This document shows positions 43,162 through 52,803 of a stretch of DNA of 55,499 nt, in pieces. The stretch spans positions 28,007 through 83,505 of the forward strand of contig MKWE01000026.1 in assembly GCA_001899585.1 (NCBI GenBank). Direction: 5' to 3'. The notes under the pieces are model-generated. The model did no database searches. It was not told the DNA's origin and saw only the letters and a list, made by a program, of their open reading frames with translations. Origin of the DNA: Rhodospirillales bacterium 70-18 (GTDB lineage Bacteria > Pseudomonadota > Alphaproteobacteria > Acetobacterales > Acetobacteraceae). The translations under genes were made by a program, and so were the position numbers. Each line of letters opens with the position of its first letter. Positions within the stretch are counted from its first letter, which is position 1.

Positions 43162-44535
43162 ATGCCCAGAATCGTGTCGGCTCCATTCGATCGCGTGTTC
43201 CTCGGCGACGTCGTCACCGCGTCCGACATCATCCGCCAGGGCTATGTGGCGGTGCGCGGCGAGACCATCGCCGCCATCGGCCAGGGCGCCCCGCCGCCGG
43301 CCGCCGAAACGCAGGACCACAGCGGCTGCCTGATCCTGCCCGGCCTGGTGGACGGGCACATGCACACCTCCTCGGCGATCGGCTGGGCCGGCATCGAGGG
43401 CGCCACGCGCTCCGCCGCGGCCGGCGGCGTCACCACCTGCGTGGACATGCCCTACGACGTGCCGAAGCCGGTCACCGACGCCGCGGTGCTGGCCGACAAG
43501 ATCGGCTGGGTGGAGCGGCTGGCGCATGTGGACATGGCGCTGTACGGCACCATCACCAAAACCGGCGGCGTCGATGCCATCGCCGGCCTCGCCGCCGCCG
43601 GCATCAGCGCCTTCAAGCTGTCCACCTATGAATACGACGCGGTGCGCTTCCCGCGCATCGACCACCCCACCATGGTCGCCGCCTTCGCCGAAATCGCCAG
43701 GACCGGCCTGCCGGTGGCCGTGCACAACGAGGACCAGGAACTGGTGGAGCGCCTGACCGCCGAGGCGCGCGCCGCCGGCAACACCAGCGCCATCTGGCAT
43801 TGCCGCACCCGCCCGCCGCTGGCCGAGACCATGGCCGACCTGGAGATATTCGAGATCGGGCTGCAGACCGGCGCGCATGTCCATATCGCCCATTCCTCGC
43901 TGGCCCGCGGCTTCGAGATTGCCGAGGTGTTCCGCCGCATGGGCGGGCAGGCCACCGGCGAGGCCTGCATCCAGTACCTCTGCATGACCGAGGAGGACAT
44001 CGTGCGCCTCGGCGGGCGCGGCAAGTGCAACCCGCCCTTCCGTACCCAGGACGAGGTGGCGCGCATGTGGGGCGCGCTGGAGGCCGACAAGGTGGCCTAC
44101 ATCTCCACCGACCACGCCCCCTGGCCGGCCGACCGCAAGGGCTCGCCGGACATCTTCGCCAACGGCGCCGGGCTCACCGGCATGCAGTCCTTCGCGCCGC
44201 TGATGTTCACCCTGCTGGACGAGCGCGGCCTGTCGCCCACGCTGATGGCCACCTACTGCGCCGAGCGCAGCGCGAAGCTGCACGGGCTGTACCCGAGAAA
44301 AGGCGCCATCCGCATCGGCTCGGACGCCGACCTGCTGGTGCTGCAACGCGCCGACTATGCCTTCGACGAGGCCGCCATCGTCGACCGGCCGGAGCTGCGC
44401 TGGTCGCCCTATCACGGCCGCCGCATGCGCGCCCGCGTCGCCGCCACCGTGCTGCGCGGCCGCACCATCTGGGACGGCGCGACCGTGCTGGCCACCCCCG
44501 GCAGCGGCCGGTTCGTGAAGCGGCAGTCGCATTGA
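43162..44535 (+). CDS. Dihydroorotase/allantoinase-family amidohydrolase, probably a hydantoinase
   Basis: A 457-residue binuclear-zinc amidohydrolase. Ligands are His66 and His68 in DGHMHTS, Lys152 in AFKLST (carboxylated bridge), His188 in VHNE, a His in HIAH (241-244) and Asp317 in STDHAPW. It overlaps by 1 bp a gene for an N-carbamoyl-amino-acid hydrolase, and a hydantoin-racemase-type gene lies nearby. This context favours ring opening of a hydantoin or related cyclic ureide over the dihydroorotase or allantoinase reactions. Divergent from prpD. Confidence 0.87.
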   Translation: MPRIVSAPFDRVFLGDVVTASDIIRQGYVAVRGETIAAIGQGAPPPAAETQDHSGCLILPGLVDGHMHTSSAIGWAGIEGATRSAAAGGVTTCVDMPYDVPKPVTDAAVLADKIGWVERLAHVDMALYGTITKTGGVDAIAGLAAAGISAFKLSTYEYDAVRFPRIDHPTMVAAFAEIARTGLPVAVHNEDQELVERLTAEARAAGNTSAIWHCRTRPPLAETMADLEIFEIGLQTGAHVHIAHSSLARGFEIAEVFRRMGGQATGEACIQYLCMTEEDIVRLGGRGKCNPPFRTQDEVARMWGALEADKVAYISTDHAPWPADRKGSPDIFANGAGLTGMQSFAPLMFTLLDERGLSPTLMATYCAERSAKLHGLYPRKGAIRIGSDADLLVLQRADYAFDEAAIVDRPELRWSPYHGRRMRARVAATVLRGRTIWDGATVLATPGSGRFVKRQSH

Positions 44536-45482
44536 TGGCCCGCGTCCTCCGCGTCGCCGGCGCCCAGATGGGCGGCACGCAGAAGGCCGACAGCCGCCCC
44601 CACACGCTGGCCCGCATGCTCGCCCTGCTGGAACAGGCCGCACGGGCCGGCGCCCGGCTGGTGGTGTTCCCGGAACTCGCCTTCACCACCTTCTTCCCGC
44701 GCTGGTTCGTCCCCGACCCCCGCGAGCTCGACGGCTATTTCGAGCGCGCGATGCCCAACCCCAACGTGCAACCGCTGTTCGACCGCGCGCGCGCGCTCGG
44801 CGTGGGCTTCTATGTCGGCTACGCGGAACTCACCCCGGAGGGCCGGCGCTTCAACACCGCCATCCTGGTGGCGCCGGACGGCGCGCTGATCGGCAAATAC
44901 CGCAAGATCCACCTGCCCGGCTCGGTGGAGCCGCGCGAGGGCGCGCGCTTCCAGCAACTGGAAAAGCGGTATTTCGAATACGGCGACCTCGGCTTTCCCA
45001 CCTTCCGCGCCCCCGCCTCGCTGGTCGGCGGCGTTCTCGGCATGCTGGTCTGCAACGACCGCCGCTGGCCGGAGGGCTGGCGGGTGCTCGGCCTGCGCGG
45101 GGTGGAGCTGGTCTGCGTCGGCTACAACTCCGCCGCCTACGACCCCAACGGCGGCGAGACCGAGGATTCCGGCCTGCGCACCTTCCACTCCCAGCTCGCC
45201 GCCCAGTCCAACGCCTACATGAACGCCACCTGGGCGGTGGCCGTGGCCAAGGCCGGCGACGAGGACGGCTCGGGCCTGATCGGCGGCTCCTGCATCGTCG
45301 ATCCCAACGGGCGCATCGTGGCCGAGGCGAAAACCCTGGGCGACGAGGTGATCGTGGCCGATTGCGACCTCGACGCCTGCCGCCAGGGCAAGGAAAAGAT
45401 GTTCAACTTCGCCGCCCATCGCCGCCCGCACTGGTATGGCCCGATCGTCTCCCAGGTCGGCGCCACGCCCCCGGAGGCCTGA
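44535..45482 (+). CDS. N-carbamoyl-D-amino-acid amidohydrolase-like nitrilase-fold enzyme, copy 1
   Basis: A 315-residue carbon-nitrogen hydrolase with the Glu-Lys-Cys triad: Glu47 in FPELAF, Lys124 in KYRKIHLPG and Cys173 in VCNDRRWPE. The blocks TTFFPRWF and VCNDRRWPEGWRVLGL are typical of N-carbamoyl-D-amino-acid hydrolases. It would cut the carbamoyl group from the hydantoinase product. Coupled to that gene by a TGATG overlap. Confidence 0.88.
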   Translation: MARVLRVAGAQMGGTQKADSRPHTLARMLALLEQAARAGARLVVFPELAFTTFFPRWFVPDPRELDGYFERAMPNPNVQPLFDRARALGVGFYVGYAELTPEGRRFNTAILVAPDGALIGKYRKIHLPGSVEPREGARFQQLEKRYFEYGDLGFPTFRAPASLVGGVLGMLVCNDRRWPEGWRVLGLRGVELVCVGYNSAAYDPNGGETEDSGLRTFHSQLAAQSNAYMNATWAVAVAKAGDEDGSGLIGGSCIVDPNGRIVAEAKTLGDEVIVADCDLDACRQGKEKMFNFAAHRRPHWYGPIVSQVGATPPEA

Positions 45483-45488
45483 GCCGCC

Positions 45489-46256
45489 ATGCGCCGCCCC
45501 CCGGCCGCCGCCCTTGCCGTCCTCGCACTGGTCGCCGCCCTGTTCGCGGTGCGCGCGCTGGCGGCCGACCCGGACGTGCTGTGGAAAATCGTGCACGACC
45601 GTTGCGTGCCCAATCAGCAGCAGCACGCCGACCCCGCCCCCTGCGCCCTGGTCGATCTCGCCGGCGGCGAGGCGCGCGGCCACGCGGTGCTGAAGGACAT
45701 CAACGGCGCCACCCAGTTCCTGCTGATCCCCACCGCCCGCGTCACCGGCATCGAGGACAAGGTCGTGCTGGCGCCGGACGCGCCCAACTACTTCGCCGCC
45801 GCCTGGGCCGCCCGCCCGCGCGTGGAGGCGCTGCTCGGCCGCCCCCTGCCGCGCGACGGCGTGAGCCTGGCCCTCAACGCGCCGACCGGGCGAACCCAGA
45901 ACCAGTTGCACATCCATGTGGACTGCCTCGCCCAGGGCGTGCGCGCGGCGCTGCGCGAGCAGGCGGCGGCGATCGGCGCGCACTGGGCGCCCCTGCCGCA
46001 GCCGCTGGCCGGCCACCCCTACCGCGCCGTGCGCGTCGCCGGCGCCGACCTTGCCGGCATCGACCCGTTCCGCCTGCTGGCCGACAGCCTGCCGGGCGGC
46101 CCCGCCGCCATGGCCAGCCACACCCTGGTCGTGGTCGGCGCCACGCTCCCCGACGGGCAGGACGGCTTCGTGCTGCTCGACGACCAGGCCAACCCCGCCA
46201 CCGCCGATTTCGCCAGCGGCGAGGAACTGCAGGATCATTCATGCCACGGATACTGA
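45489..46256 (+). CDS. cdh: CDP-diacylglycerol pyrophosphatase
   Basis: A 255-residue exported HIT-like hydrolase. An N-terminal hydrophobic segment (LAVLALVAALFAVRALAA) serves as signal or anchor. LWKIVHDRCVPNQQQHADPA and the HIT motif NQLHIHVDCL (His141, His143) identify CDP-diacylglycerol pyrophosphatase, which yields CMP and phosphatidate. It is placed between two carbamoylase genes: 6 bp after the first and overlapping the second by 16 bp. Why a lipid enzyme sits in an amide-degradation operon is unclear. Confidence 0.88.
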   Translation: MRRPPAAALAVLALVAALFAVRALAADPDVLWKIVHDRCVPNQQQHADPAPCALVDLAGGEARGHAVLKDINGATQFLLIPTARVTGIEDKVVLAPDAPNYFAAAWAARPRVEALLGRPLPRDGVSLALNAPTGRTQNQLHIHVDCLAQGVRAALREQAAAIGAHWAPLPQPLAGHPYRAVRVAGADLAGIDPFRLLADSLPGGPAAMASHTLVVVGATLPDGQDGFVLLDDQANPATADFASGEELQDHSCHGY

Positions 46257-47209
46257 CCGTCGCCGCCGCCCAGCTCGGCCCCATCCAGCGCGCCGAGGGC
46301 CGCGAGGTCGCCGTCGCCCGCATGGTCCGGCTGCTGGAGCGCGCGCATGCCCGCGGCGCGGAGCTGGTGGTGTTCCCCGAACTGGCGCTGACCACCTTCT
46401 TCCCGCGCCACTACCACGCCGACCGCGCCGAGGCGGATGCCTGGTTCGAAAGCGCGATGCCGTCCAACGCCACCGCCCCGCTATTCGCCGCCGCCCGCAG
46501 ATACGGCATCACCTTCCACCTCGGCTATGCCGAGCGCACCCCGGACGGCCACCACTACAACACCGCCATCCTGGTCAGCCCAGCCGGCGACGTGCTGCTG
46601 AAATACCGCAAGGTGCACCTGCCCGGACACGCCGAATTCGACCCGAAACGCGCCGTTCAGCACCTGGAAAAGCGCTATTTCGAGGTCGGAAACCTCGGTT
46701 TTCCGGTCATCCGCGCCCCCGCCGGCGGCCTGCCCGGCGTCAACATGGGCATGATGATCTGCAACGACCGCCGCTGGCCGGAAGCCTGGCGGGTGCTCGG
46801 GCTGCAATCGGTCGAGCTGGTGATGTGCGGCTACAACACCCCCAGCACCAACCAGTCGGCGGCCGGGTTCGAGGCGCATCACCTGCGGGTGTTCCACAGC
46901 CACCTCTCGGTGCAGGCCGGCGCCTACCAGAACGCCACCTTCGCGGTGGCCTGCGCCAAGGCGGGCACCGAGGACGGGTGCGAGCTGTTCGGCCACTCCA
47001 TCATCGTCAACCCGCAGGGCGAGATCATGGCCCAGGCGACGAGCTGGGATGACGAGCTGATCACCGCCGATTGCGACATGGACATGTGCACCCTCGGGCG
47101 CACCACCATCTTCGCCTTCGACAAGCACCGTCGGGTGGAGGCCTATGGCCGGATCACCGGGCAGGTCGGCGCCGTCGCGCCGCCCGTTTGGAGCAAAACG
47201 GAACAATAG
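46241..47209 (+). CDS. N-carbamoyl-D-amino-acid amidohydrolase-like nitrilase-fold enzyme, copy 2
   Basis: A 322-residue paralogue of copy 1 with the same triad: Glu47 in FPELAL, Lys124 in KYRKVHLPG and Cys174 in ICNDRRWPE. The two proteins share block order and many residues (for example QLEKRYFE/HLEKRYFE) but differ through the substrate loops: NSAAYDPNGGETEDSGL versus NTPSTNQSAAGFEAHHL. They probably act on different N-carbamoyl compounds. Confidence 0.88.
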   Translation: MPRILTVAAAQLGPIQRAEGREVAVARMVRLLERAHARGAELVVFPELALTTFFPRHYHADRAEADAWFESAMPSNATAPLFAAARRYGITFHLGYAERTPDGHHYNTAILVSPAGDVLLKYRKVHLPGHAEFDPKRAVQHLEKRYFEVGNLGFPVIRAPAGGLPGVNMGMMICNDRRWPEAWRVLGLQSVELVMCGYNTPSTNQSAAGFEAHHLRVFHSHLSVQAGAYQNATFAVACAKAGTEDGCELFGHSIIVNPQGEIMAQATSWDDELITADCDMDMCTLGRTTIFAFDKHRRVEAYGRITGQVGAVAPPVWSKTEQ

Positions 47210-47323
47210 CCGCGCATTAGCGGCCCGTTAGCGGTTTCGGCCCAGGGTCACCGGGCGAACGCGGCGTGCCGCGTCGGTCCGGCGGAAGAAGTCCGCCATG
47301 GCTTCCATCCAGGGATTTCCGCC

Positions 47324-47479
47324 ATGAGCATCTCCAGCGCCACCTCGGCTCCCCCCGCCCCCGTCCAGCGCGCCGCCCCGCCCCCGCCGCCGCAGGCCAA
47401 GACCGACAGCGACGGCGACCACGACGGCGACAAGGCGTCCGCCGCCAGCAGCAGCCGCCTGCTCGACGTCAAAGCCTGA
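47324..47479 (+). CDS. Small acidic DGDHDGD protein
   Basis: A 51-residue protein: a Ser/Ala/Pro-rich start, then KTDSDGDHDGDKAS and the end RLLDVKA. The Asp/Gly/His run resembles calcium-binding loops. Short proteins with this DSDGDHDGD centre and a LLDVKA-like end recur in alphaproteobacteria to my recollection. The ATG follows a 114-bp gap after the carbamoylase gene; the ribosome-binding site is weak. Too short for standard gene calls. Confidence 0.6.
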   Translation: MSISSATSAPPAPVQRAAPPPPPQAKTDSDGDHDGDKASAASSSRLLDVKA

Positions 47480-47516
47480 GGCCATCCCCCGGCGCGGCCA
47501 GCCGCGCCGGGGTGGC

Positions 47517-48158
47517 TCAGGCAAGCACGATGCCCAGCGCCTGCGCCGCCGCGGCCTGGCAGGGCTCGATCACCGGCACGCCGATCGCCTGCTCCACCGC
47601 CGCGCGATGGCCGGCCATGCCGGTGCAGCCCAGCACCACCGCGCCGGCCCCCTGCCCCACCAGCGCCCACCCTGCCTCGATCAGCGCGGCGCGCGCCGCC
47701 ACCGGGTCCAGCAGCGTCTCGATGCGGGTGTTCATGGCGATCTCGCCGGCCAGCCGCCGCTCCACCCCCAGGGCGCGCAGCGCCAGCATGTGCCGGGCCT
47801 TGGAGGCCTCCACCAGCGCGATCACGCCGAACCGCTCGGCGCGCGCCAGGGCGGCGGCCACGGCGCAGCGGAACACCCCCAGCACCGGCCGCGGCGTCGC
47901 CGCCCGCACCGCCTCGATCCCGGGGTCGGAGGCGCAGGCCACCACGAACACATCGGCCGCGCGCGCCTCGGCCAGCCGGCACAGCGGTTCCACCACCGCA
48001 TGCCAGTCGCGCCAGGAATAGATGCCGGGCGGCCCCTCGGCCAGGGTCGCCACGTCCAGCACCGGGCCGCCGGGCCGGCGGAACGGCGCCACCGCGGCAT
48101 CGATGCCGTCGCTGCATGCCTGGCTGCTGTTGGGATTGACGATCAGGATATGTGCCAT
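47517..48158 (-). CDS. Hydantoin racemase-type Asp/Glu racemase family protein
   Basis: A 213-residue two-cysteine racemase. The start MAHILIVNPNSSQACSDGID is typical of hydantoin racemases; the catalytic cysteines are in VVACASDPGIEA and VLGCTGMAG. Together with the hydantoinase and carbamoylases upstream it would allow both hydantoin enantiomers to be used, although it is transcribed on the opposite strand. A strong dyad covers its ribosome-binding region. Confidence 0.87.
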   Translation of the reverse strand: MAHILIVNPNSSQACSDGIDAAVAPFRRPGGPVLDVATLAEGPPGIYSWRDWHAVVEPLCRLAEARAADVFVVACASDPGIEAVRAATPRPVLGVFRCAVAAALARAERFGVIALVEASKARHMLALRALGVERRLAGEIAMNTRIETLLDPVAARAALIEAGWALVGQGAGAVVLGCTGMAGHRAAVEQAIGVPVIEPCQAAAAQALGIVLA

Positions 48159-48160
48159 TC

Positions 48161-48200
48161 GCAACTCTTGATCGCCAGGCGCCGCGCGATCAAGTATTGC
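48161..48200. promoter_or_regulatory. Inverted repeat in front of the hydantoin racemase gene
   Basis: GCAACTCTTGATCG (48161-48174) is mirrored by CGATCAAGTATTGC (48187-48200): 12 of 14 positions pair, including a perfect CTTGATCG/CGATCAAG core. It begins 3 bp upstream of the racemase ATG, so it is either an operator at the promoter or an mRNA hairpin that hides the ribosome-binding site. Confidence 0.6.
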
Positions 48201-48249
48201 AACGCAGCATCCGGGCGGTTGCCGGCCCGGCAAAACAGGAGGGCCTGTC

Positions 48250-48723
48250 GTGCCCCATACCGCGCCCATCGCCGTCGCCGCGCCCGCCCCGGTCCTGCCG
48301 GTTCGCTGGCAGCCCGACCGTACCATGCCGTCGCCGAAATGGCCGCTGCCGGGGATGCCGCAGGCGCTGCTGCGCGGCTTCAAGGGCGCCTGCCCATCCT
48401 GCGGAAAATCCCATATCTTCAATGGCTACTTGCGCGTCGTGAAAGAATGCACGAATTGCGGCGCGCCGCTCGGCAGCATCCGCGCCGACGACGTGCCGCC
48501 GTACGCGACCATCTTCGTGGTCGGCCATATCGTGGTGCCGCTGATGCTGGTGCTGGAAAAGACCGAGGCGCCGCCGCTCTGGGTGCATACCGTGCTGTGG
48601 GTGCCGCTGACCCTGGTGCTGACGCTCGGCCTGCTGCGCCCCATCAAGGGGGCGGTGGTCGGCCTGATGTTCCAACTGGGCATGCTGGGCGCGCAGCCGG
48701 AAAGCCTCGGGGGCGATGCCTGA
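48250..48723 (+). CDS. DUF983 membrane protein
   Basis: A 157-residue protein with a cytosolic zinc-ribbon-like part, ACPSCGK and ECTNCGAPLG, then two membrane helices (YATIFVVGHIVVPLMLVL and HTVLWVPLTLVLTLGLL). This is the DUF983 family of unknown role. GTG 48250 is preceded by ACAGGAGGG, a strong ribosome-binding site. It overlaps the UPF0262 gene by 8 bp. Confidence 0.87.
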   Translation: MPHTAPIAVAAPAPVLPVRWQPDRTMPSPKWPLPGMPQALLRGFKGACPSCGKSHIFNGYLRVVKECTNCGAPLGSIRADDVPPYATIFVVGHIVVPLMLVLEKTEAPPLWVHTVLWVPLTLVLTLGLLRPIKGAVVGLMFQLGMLGAQPESLGGDA

Positions 48724-49288
48724 CCCGCACCCCCCGCATGGGCCGGCGCACGCCACGCATCCGGACCGGCACCACATCGCCCACCCCACCGCCCGCCTGT
48801 CGCGGGTGCTGCTGGACGGCGAGGCGCTGACGCGGCTGTCGCCGATCCTGGAGGCCGACCGCGCCCAGGCGGTGGCCGACCTGGAGGCCGAGAACCGCTT
48901 CGCCCCGATCGCCGCCACCACCGGCATCGCCGGGCTACGCGACGCCGATATCGGCGCCGGCCCCTTCGTGCTGCACCTGTCCATCCAGGAAGGCCGGTTG
49001 GTGTTCGACATCCGCCGCGACGACGATGCGCGGCTGGGCACGCTGGCGCTGGCGCTAGGGCCGTTCCGCCGGCTGATCAAAGACTACCAGATGCTGGTGG
49101 ACAGCCACGTCAAGGCGGTGGAAGAAGGCCGCGAGGCGCGCATCCAGGCCATCGACATGGGCCGCCGCGGCCTGCACGACGAAGGCGCGCACCTGCTCGC
49201 CGGCCGGCTGGCGGGCCGGATCGCCATCGATTTCGCCACCGCCCGCCGCCTGTTCACCCTGGTCTGCGTGCTGCACCAGCGCATGTAG
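48716..49288 (+). CDS. UPF0262 family protein
   Basis: A 190-residue cytosolic protein of the alphaproteobacterial UPF0262 family: [52 protein letters not shown] and [19 protein letters not shown]. Its function is unknown. The His/Pro-rich first 25 residues are variable. Co-translated with DUF983 and followed by mtnA after 23 bp. Confidence 0.9.
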   Translation: MPDPHPPHGPAHATHPDRHHIAHPTARLSRVLLDGEALTRLSPILEADRAQAVADLEAENRFAPIAATTGIAGLRDADIGAGPFVLHLSIQEGRLVFDIRRDDDARLGTLALALGPFRRLIKDYQMLVDSHVKAVEEGREARIQAIDMGRRGLHDEGAHLLAGRLAGRIAIDFATARRLFTLVCVLHQRM

Positions 49289-49311
49289 GCCGCCGCCATC
49301 AGGGACCCCGC

Positions 49312-50451
<1,140 letters not shown>

Positions 50452-50526
50452 TTTTGCCCTTGCCGCCGCCACTGGCTGCGGCAGAGTGTGGACAGAAGCA
50501 ACAACGGACGGGGAGGCCGGCCGCCA

Positions 50527-51084
50527 TTGGCTGAATTCTGGGGCGAATGGGGCAACCTCGCCTACGCGGCCGCGGCCGCCTGGGCGTTTTTCGAGGGCGA
50601 GACCTTCGTGCTGGTGGCCGCCGCCCTCGGGCAGGCGACCGGCATGGTGGACCCGTGGGTGCTGATGCTCAGCGTCTGGCTCGGCTCGTTCGCCGGCGAC
50701 CAGGTGTGGTTCACCCTCGGCCGCCGCTACGGCAGCCGCGCGGTGCGCCGCTTTCCGGGCGCGCAACGCCGGCTGGAGGTGGCGCTGTCGTTCATCGAAC
50801 GCTACGGGTCGCTGTTCGTGCTGACCTTCCGCTTCGCCTATGGCGTGCGCAACGTCGCCTCGGCGGCCTGCGGCATGACCCGGATGCACCACCTGCGCTT
50901 CGCCGCGCTGAACTTCGCCGCCGCCGGCATCTGGGCGGCCAGCTTCGTCGGCGGCGGCTGGTTCCTGGCCGGCTGGCTGGGGCCGGAGGGGGTGGGCTGG
51001 CTGCTCGGCACGGTGGGGGTGGCGGCGATCGGCTGGATGGTGCTGCGGGCGCGGCGCAAGCCGGCGGTGGGGACGATCGGCTAG
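50527..51084 (+). CDS. DedA family membrane protein
   Basis: A 185-residue protein with about five hydrophobic segments and the DedA blocks FFEGETFVLVAAALG, SFAGDQVWFTLGRRYG and ERYGSLFVLTFRFAYGVRN (the Arg-containing re-entrant loop). DedA proteins act as lipid flippases or in envelope maintenance. GGGGAGG stands 11 bases before TTG 50527; GTG 50488 would add 13 residues but lacks a ribosome-binding site. Confidence 0.87.
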   Translation: MAEFWGEWGNLAYAAAAAWAFFEGETFVLVAAALGQATGMVDPWVLMLSVWLGSFAGDQVWFTLGRRYGSRAVRRFPGAQRRLEVALSFIERYGSLFVLTFRFAYGVRNVASAACGMTRMHHLRFAALNFAAAGIWAASFVGGGWFLAGWLGPEGVGWLLGTVGVAAIGWMVLRARRKPAVGTIG

Positions 51085-51168
51085 GCAAGTGCGGAGCGTT
51101 GCCCCGCGTTCCGCCCCCGTCCCAAGCAACGGGGATCGAGCCCCTGGACCTCGAATTTGAGAGATGTA

Positions 51169-51204
51169 CCAGGGCGTGATGACTGCCCAGGGCGTGATGA
51201 CTGC
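51169..51204. repeat. 18-bp tandem duplication
   Basis: CCAGGGCGTGATGACTGC occurs twice back to back, 51169-51186 and 51187-51204, within the inverted-repeat element and just past the pseudogene stop. Confidence 0.95.
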
Positions 51205-51217
51205 CTCTTTCGAGGGC

Positions 51218-51600
51218 CTACACCGCAGCCGTGATTATGTGCGCCTGAATTTTGGCGGCAACCTCGCCGCTGCCATGTCTGTCCGCGATCGCGGAGGCGA
51301 CGTAGTCGGTTGCAGCTTCCAGTTTCCCCGCGTCTCTGGCCTCGATTTTTTGCGAAGAGGTGTTCCCTGACAATAGGCGACGGCAGCAAGGCGCGGTGAG
51401 GGTGCGCGGCTTTGTTCGGCCCTCGTCTCGATAACCACATGGGAGAAACCCGCCGCCTCCAGCTCGCTGCGGATCAGGGCCGTATCGTGGTAACCGTGCG
51501 GCAGGCGTGCCAGAAAACGCGGCGGATCGTTCGGCAAAATCCTCGCGAGCGCATTCGTCACATCATCGGCAAAAACGTTCTCGTCGATGCGATCCCATAC
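51218..51600 (-). pseudogene. Truncated, frameshifted SAM-dependent methyltransferase (C-terminal remnant)
   Basis: The minus strand reads VWDRIDENVFADDVTNALAR, PPRFLARLPHGYHDTALIRS and SPRLAAVAYCQGTPLR in one frame. After a run of six T at 51346-51351 (A on this strand) the frame shifts, and the expected continuation IEARDAGKLEAATDYVASAI to a TAG at 51218-51220 resumes. This is the C-terminal third of a small-molecule class I methyltransferase. The SAM-binding part is missing and the homology ends about 30 bp inside the inverted repeat. It is therefore non-functional regardless of whether the single-base shift is a sequencing error. Confidence 0.85.
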
Positions 51601-51662
51601 ACCGCTTTTTCGAATTTCACTTCAAAAAAAGAGGTCCAGGGGCTCGGCCCCCAATGCTTGAG

Positions 51663-51703
51663 AGGACGGGCGGGGTGCCAGGCGGCCCCCGCCCTTCCGT
51701 CCT
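51663..51703 (-). terminator. Long hairpin at the end of cysK
   Basis: Outer arms AGGACGG (51663-51669) and CCGTCCT (51697-51703) with inner arms GCGGGG and CCCCGC. The outer arm runs into the cysK stop codon. No clear T-run follows, so termination is probable but not certain. Confidence 0.5.
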
Positions 51704-52685
51704 AAAATCCGTCGAACAAGGCGGTCGTCAGGTACCGCTCGGCGAACGAGGGGATGATGGTCACGAAGCGCTTGCCCGCCATCTCCGGCCGGCGGGCCAC
51801 CGCCAGCGTGGCGGCCAGCGCCGCGCCGGAGGAGATGCCGGCCGGAATGCCCTCGCGCGCCGCCAGCCGGCGGGACATGGCGAAGGATTCGTCGTTGCCG
51901 ACGGTCACCACCTCGTCCACCAGCGCCATGTCGAGATTGTCCGGCTTGAAGCCGGCGCCGATGCCCTGCAGCGGATGCGGGGCGGCCGCGCCGCCGGACA
52001 GCACCGGGCTGGCCGCCGGCTCCACGGCGAAGATCTTCAGGTTGGGCAGGCGCGGCTTCAGCACCTGGGCGATGCCGGTCAGCGTGCCGCCGGTGCCGAT
52101 GCCGGCGACGATGGCGTCCACGTGGCCCGACGTGTCGTGCCAGATTTCCTCGGCGGTGGTGACGCGGTGGATGGCCGGGTTGGCCGGGTTGGAGAACTGG
52201 TTGGGCATCACGGCACCCGGGTTCTGCGCCAGCAGTTCCTCGGCGCGCGCGATGGCGCCGGACATGCCGCGCTCGCGGGGGGTCAGCTCCAGCTCGGCAC
52301 CGAGGAATTTCAGCATCTTGCGGCGCTCGATCGAGACCGACTCGGGCATCGTCAGCACCAGCCGGTAGCCGCGCGCGGCGCAGACGAAGGCCAGCCCGAT
52401 GCCGGTGTTGCCGGAGGTCGGCTCCACGATCATCCCGCCCGGCGCGAGGCGGCCGGTGGCCTCCAGGTCCAGGATCAGGTTGACGCCGATGCGGTCCTTC
52501 ACGCTGGCGATCGGGTTGAAGAACTCCAGTTTCAGGCAGATATCGGCGGTGATCCCCTCCTCGGCGGCGATATGGGGGATGCGCACCAGCGGGGTGTTGC
52601 CGATAGTCTCGGCGATGCTGTCGTAGATGCGGCCGCGCAGCGGCGGGTCGAAGCGCAGCGGCGGGCGGGCGGGGGCGTCGGTCAT
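51702..52685 (-). CDS. cysK: Cysteine synthase A (O-acetylserine sulfhydrylase)
   Basis: A 327-residue PLP enzyme making cysteine from O-acetylserine and sulfide. The PLP lysine is Lys63 in [40 protein letters not shown] (phosphate loop) and [14 protein letters not shown] are the other signatures. It has its own promoter region with a dyad, consistent with regulated sulfur assimilation. Confidence 0.95.
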   Translation of the reverse strand: MTDAPARPPLRFDPPLRGRIYDSIAETIGNTPLVRIPHIAAEEGITADICLKLEFFNPIASVKDRIGVNLILDLEATGRLAPGGMIVEPTSGNTGIGLAFVCAARGYRLVLTMPESVSIERRKMLKFLGAELELTPRERGMSGAIARAEELLAQNPGAVMPNQFSNPANPAIHRVTTAEEIWHDTSGHVDAIVAGIGTGGTLTGIAQVLKPRLPNLKIFAVEPAASPVLSGGAAAPHPLQGIGAGFKPDNLDMALVDEVVTVGNDESFAMSRRLAAREGIPAGISSGAALAATLAVARRPEMAGKRFVTIIPSFAERYLTTALFDGF

Positions 52686-52706
52686 GGCGGGTCCCTCGGG
52701 AGATTA

Positions 52707-52740
52707 TTATGCAACATAAAAACGTGGTTTAATAATTATA
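52707..52740 (-). promoter_or_regulatory. cysK promoter with a palindrome at the start of transcription
   Basis: On the minus strand a perfect -10 TATAAT lies at 52740-52735; the -35 (TGGTAT-like) is weak. Just downstream, TTATGTTGCATAA (52719-52707) is a 5-bp-arm dyad around TTG, overlapping or following the expected start. The -10, weak -35 and dyad suggest a regulated promoter; the regulator is unknown. Confidence 0.5.
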
Positions 52741-52773
52741 CGCCCGATTTCGCAGAATACCAGCCGCCCCCGT

Positions 52774-52803
52774 CCGAGGCTCAGTTCTCCGAGGCTCAGT
52801 TCA
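52774..52803. repeat. 15-bp tandem duplication across the stop codon of the beta-helix gene
   Basis: CCGAGGCTCAGTTCT (52774-52788) and CCGAGGCTCAGTTCA (52789-52803). The second unit contains the stop codon (52796-52798) and the last coding bases of the gene. Confidence 0.9.

Larger units (their letters stand above)
51123..51660. repeat. 30-bp imperfect inverted repeat bounding a pseudogene
   Basis: The arm at 51123-51152 and the arm at 51631-51660 pair at 26 of 30 positions, with 16 perfect bases (CGAGCCCCTGGACCTC). They enclose 478 bp that is AT-richer than its surroundings and holds a broken methyltransferase gene. It may be the end structure of a decayed mobile element or a pair of REP-like units. 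Confidence 0.7.

Noticed and set aside
51123-51660. Insertion sequence
   Set aside because: No transposase coding sequence or target duplication is visible; only the inverted repeat and a pseudogene remain.
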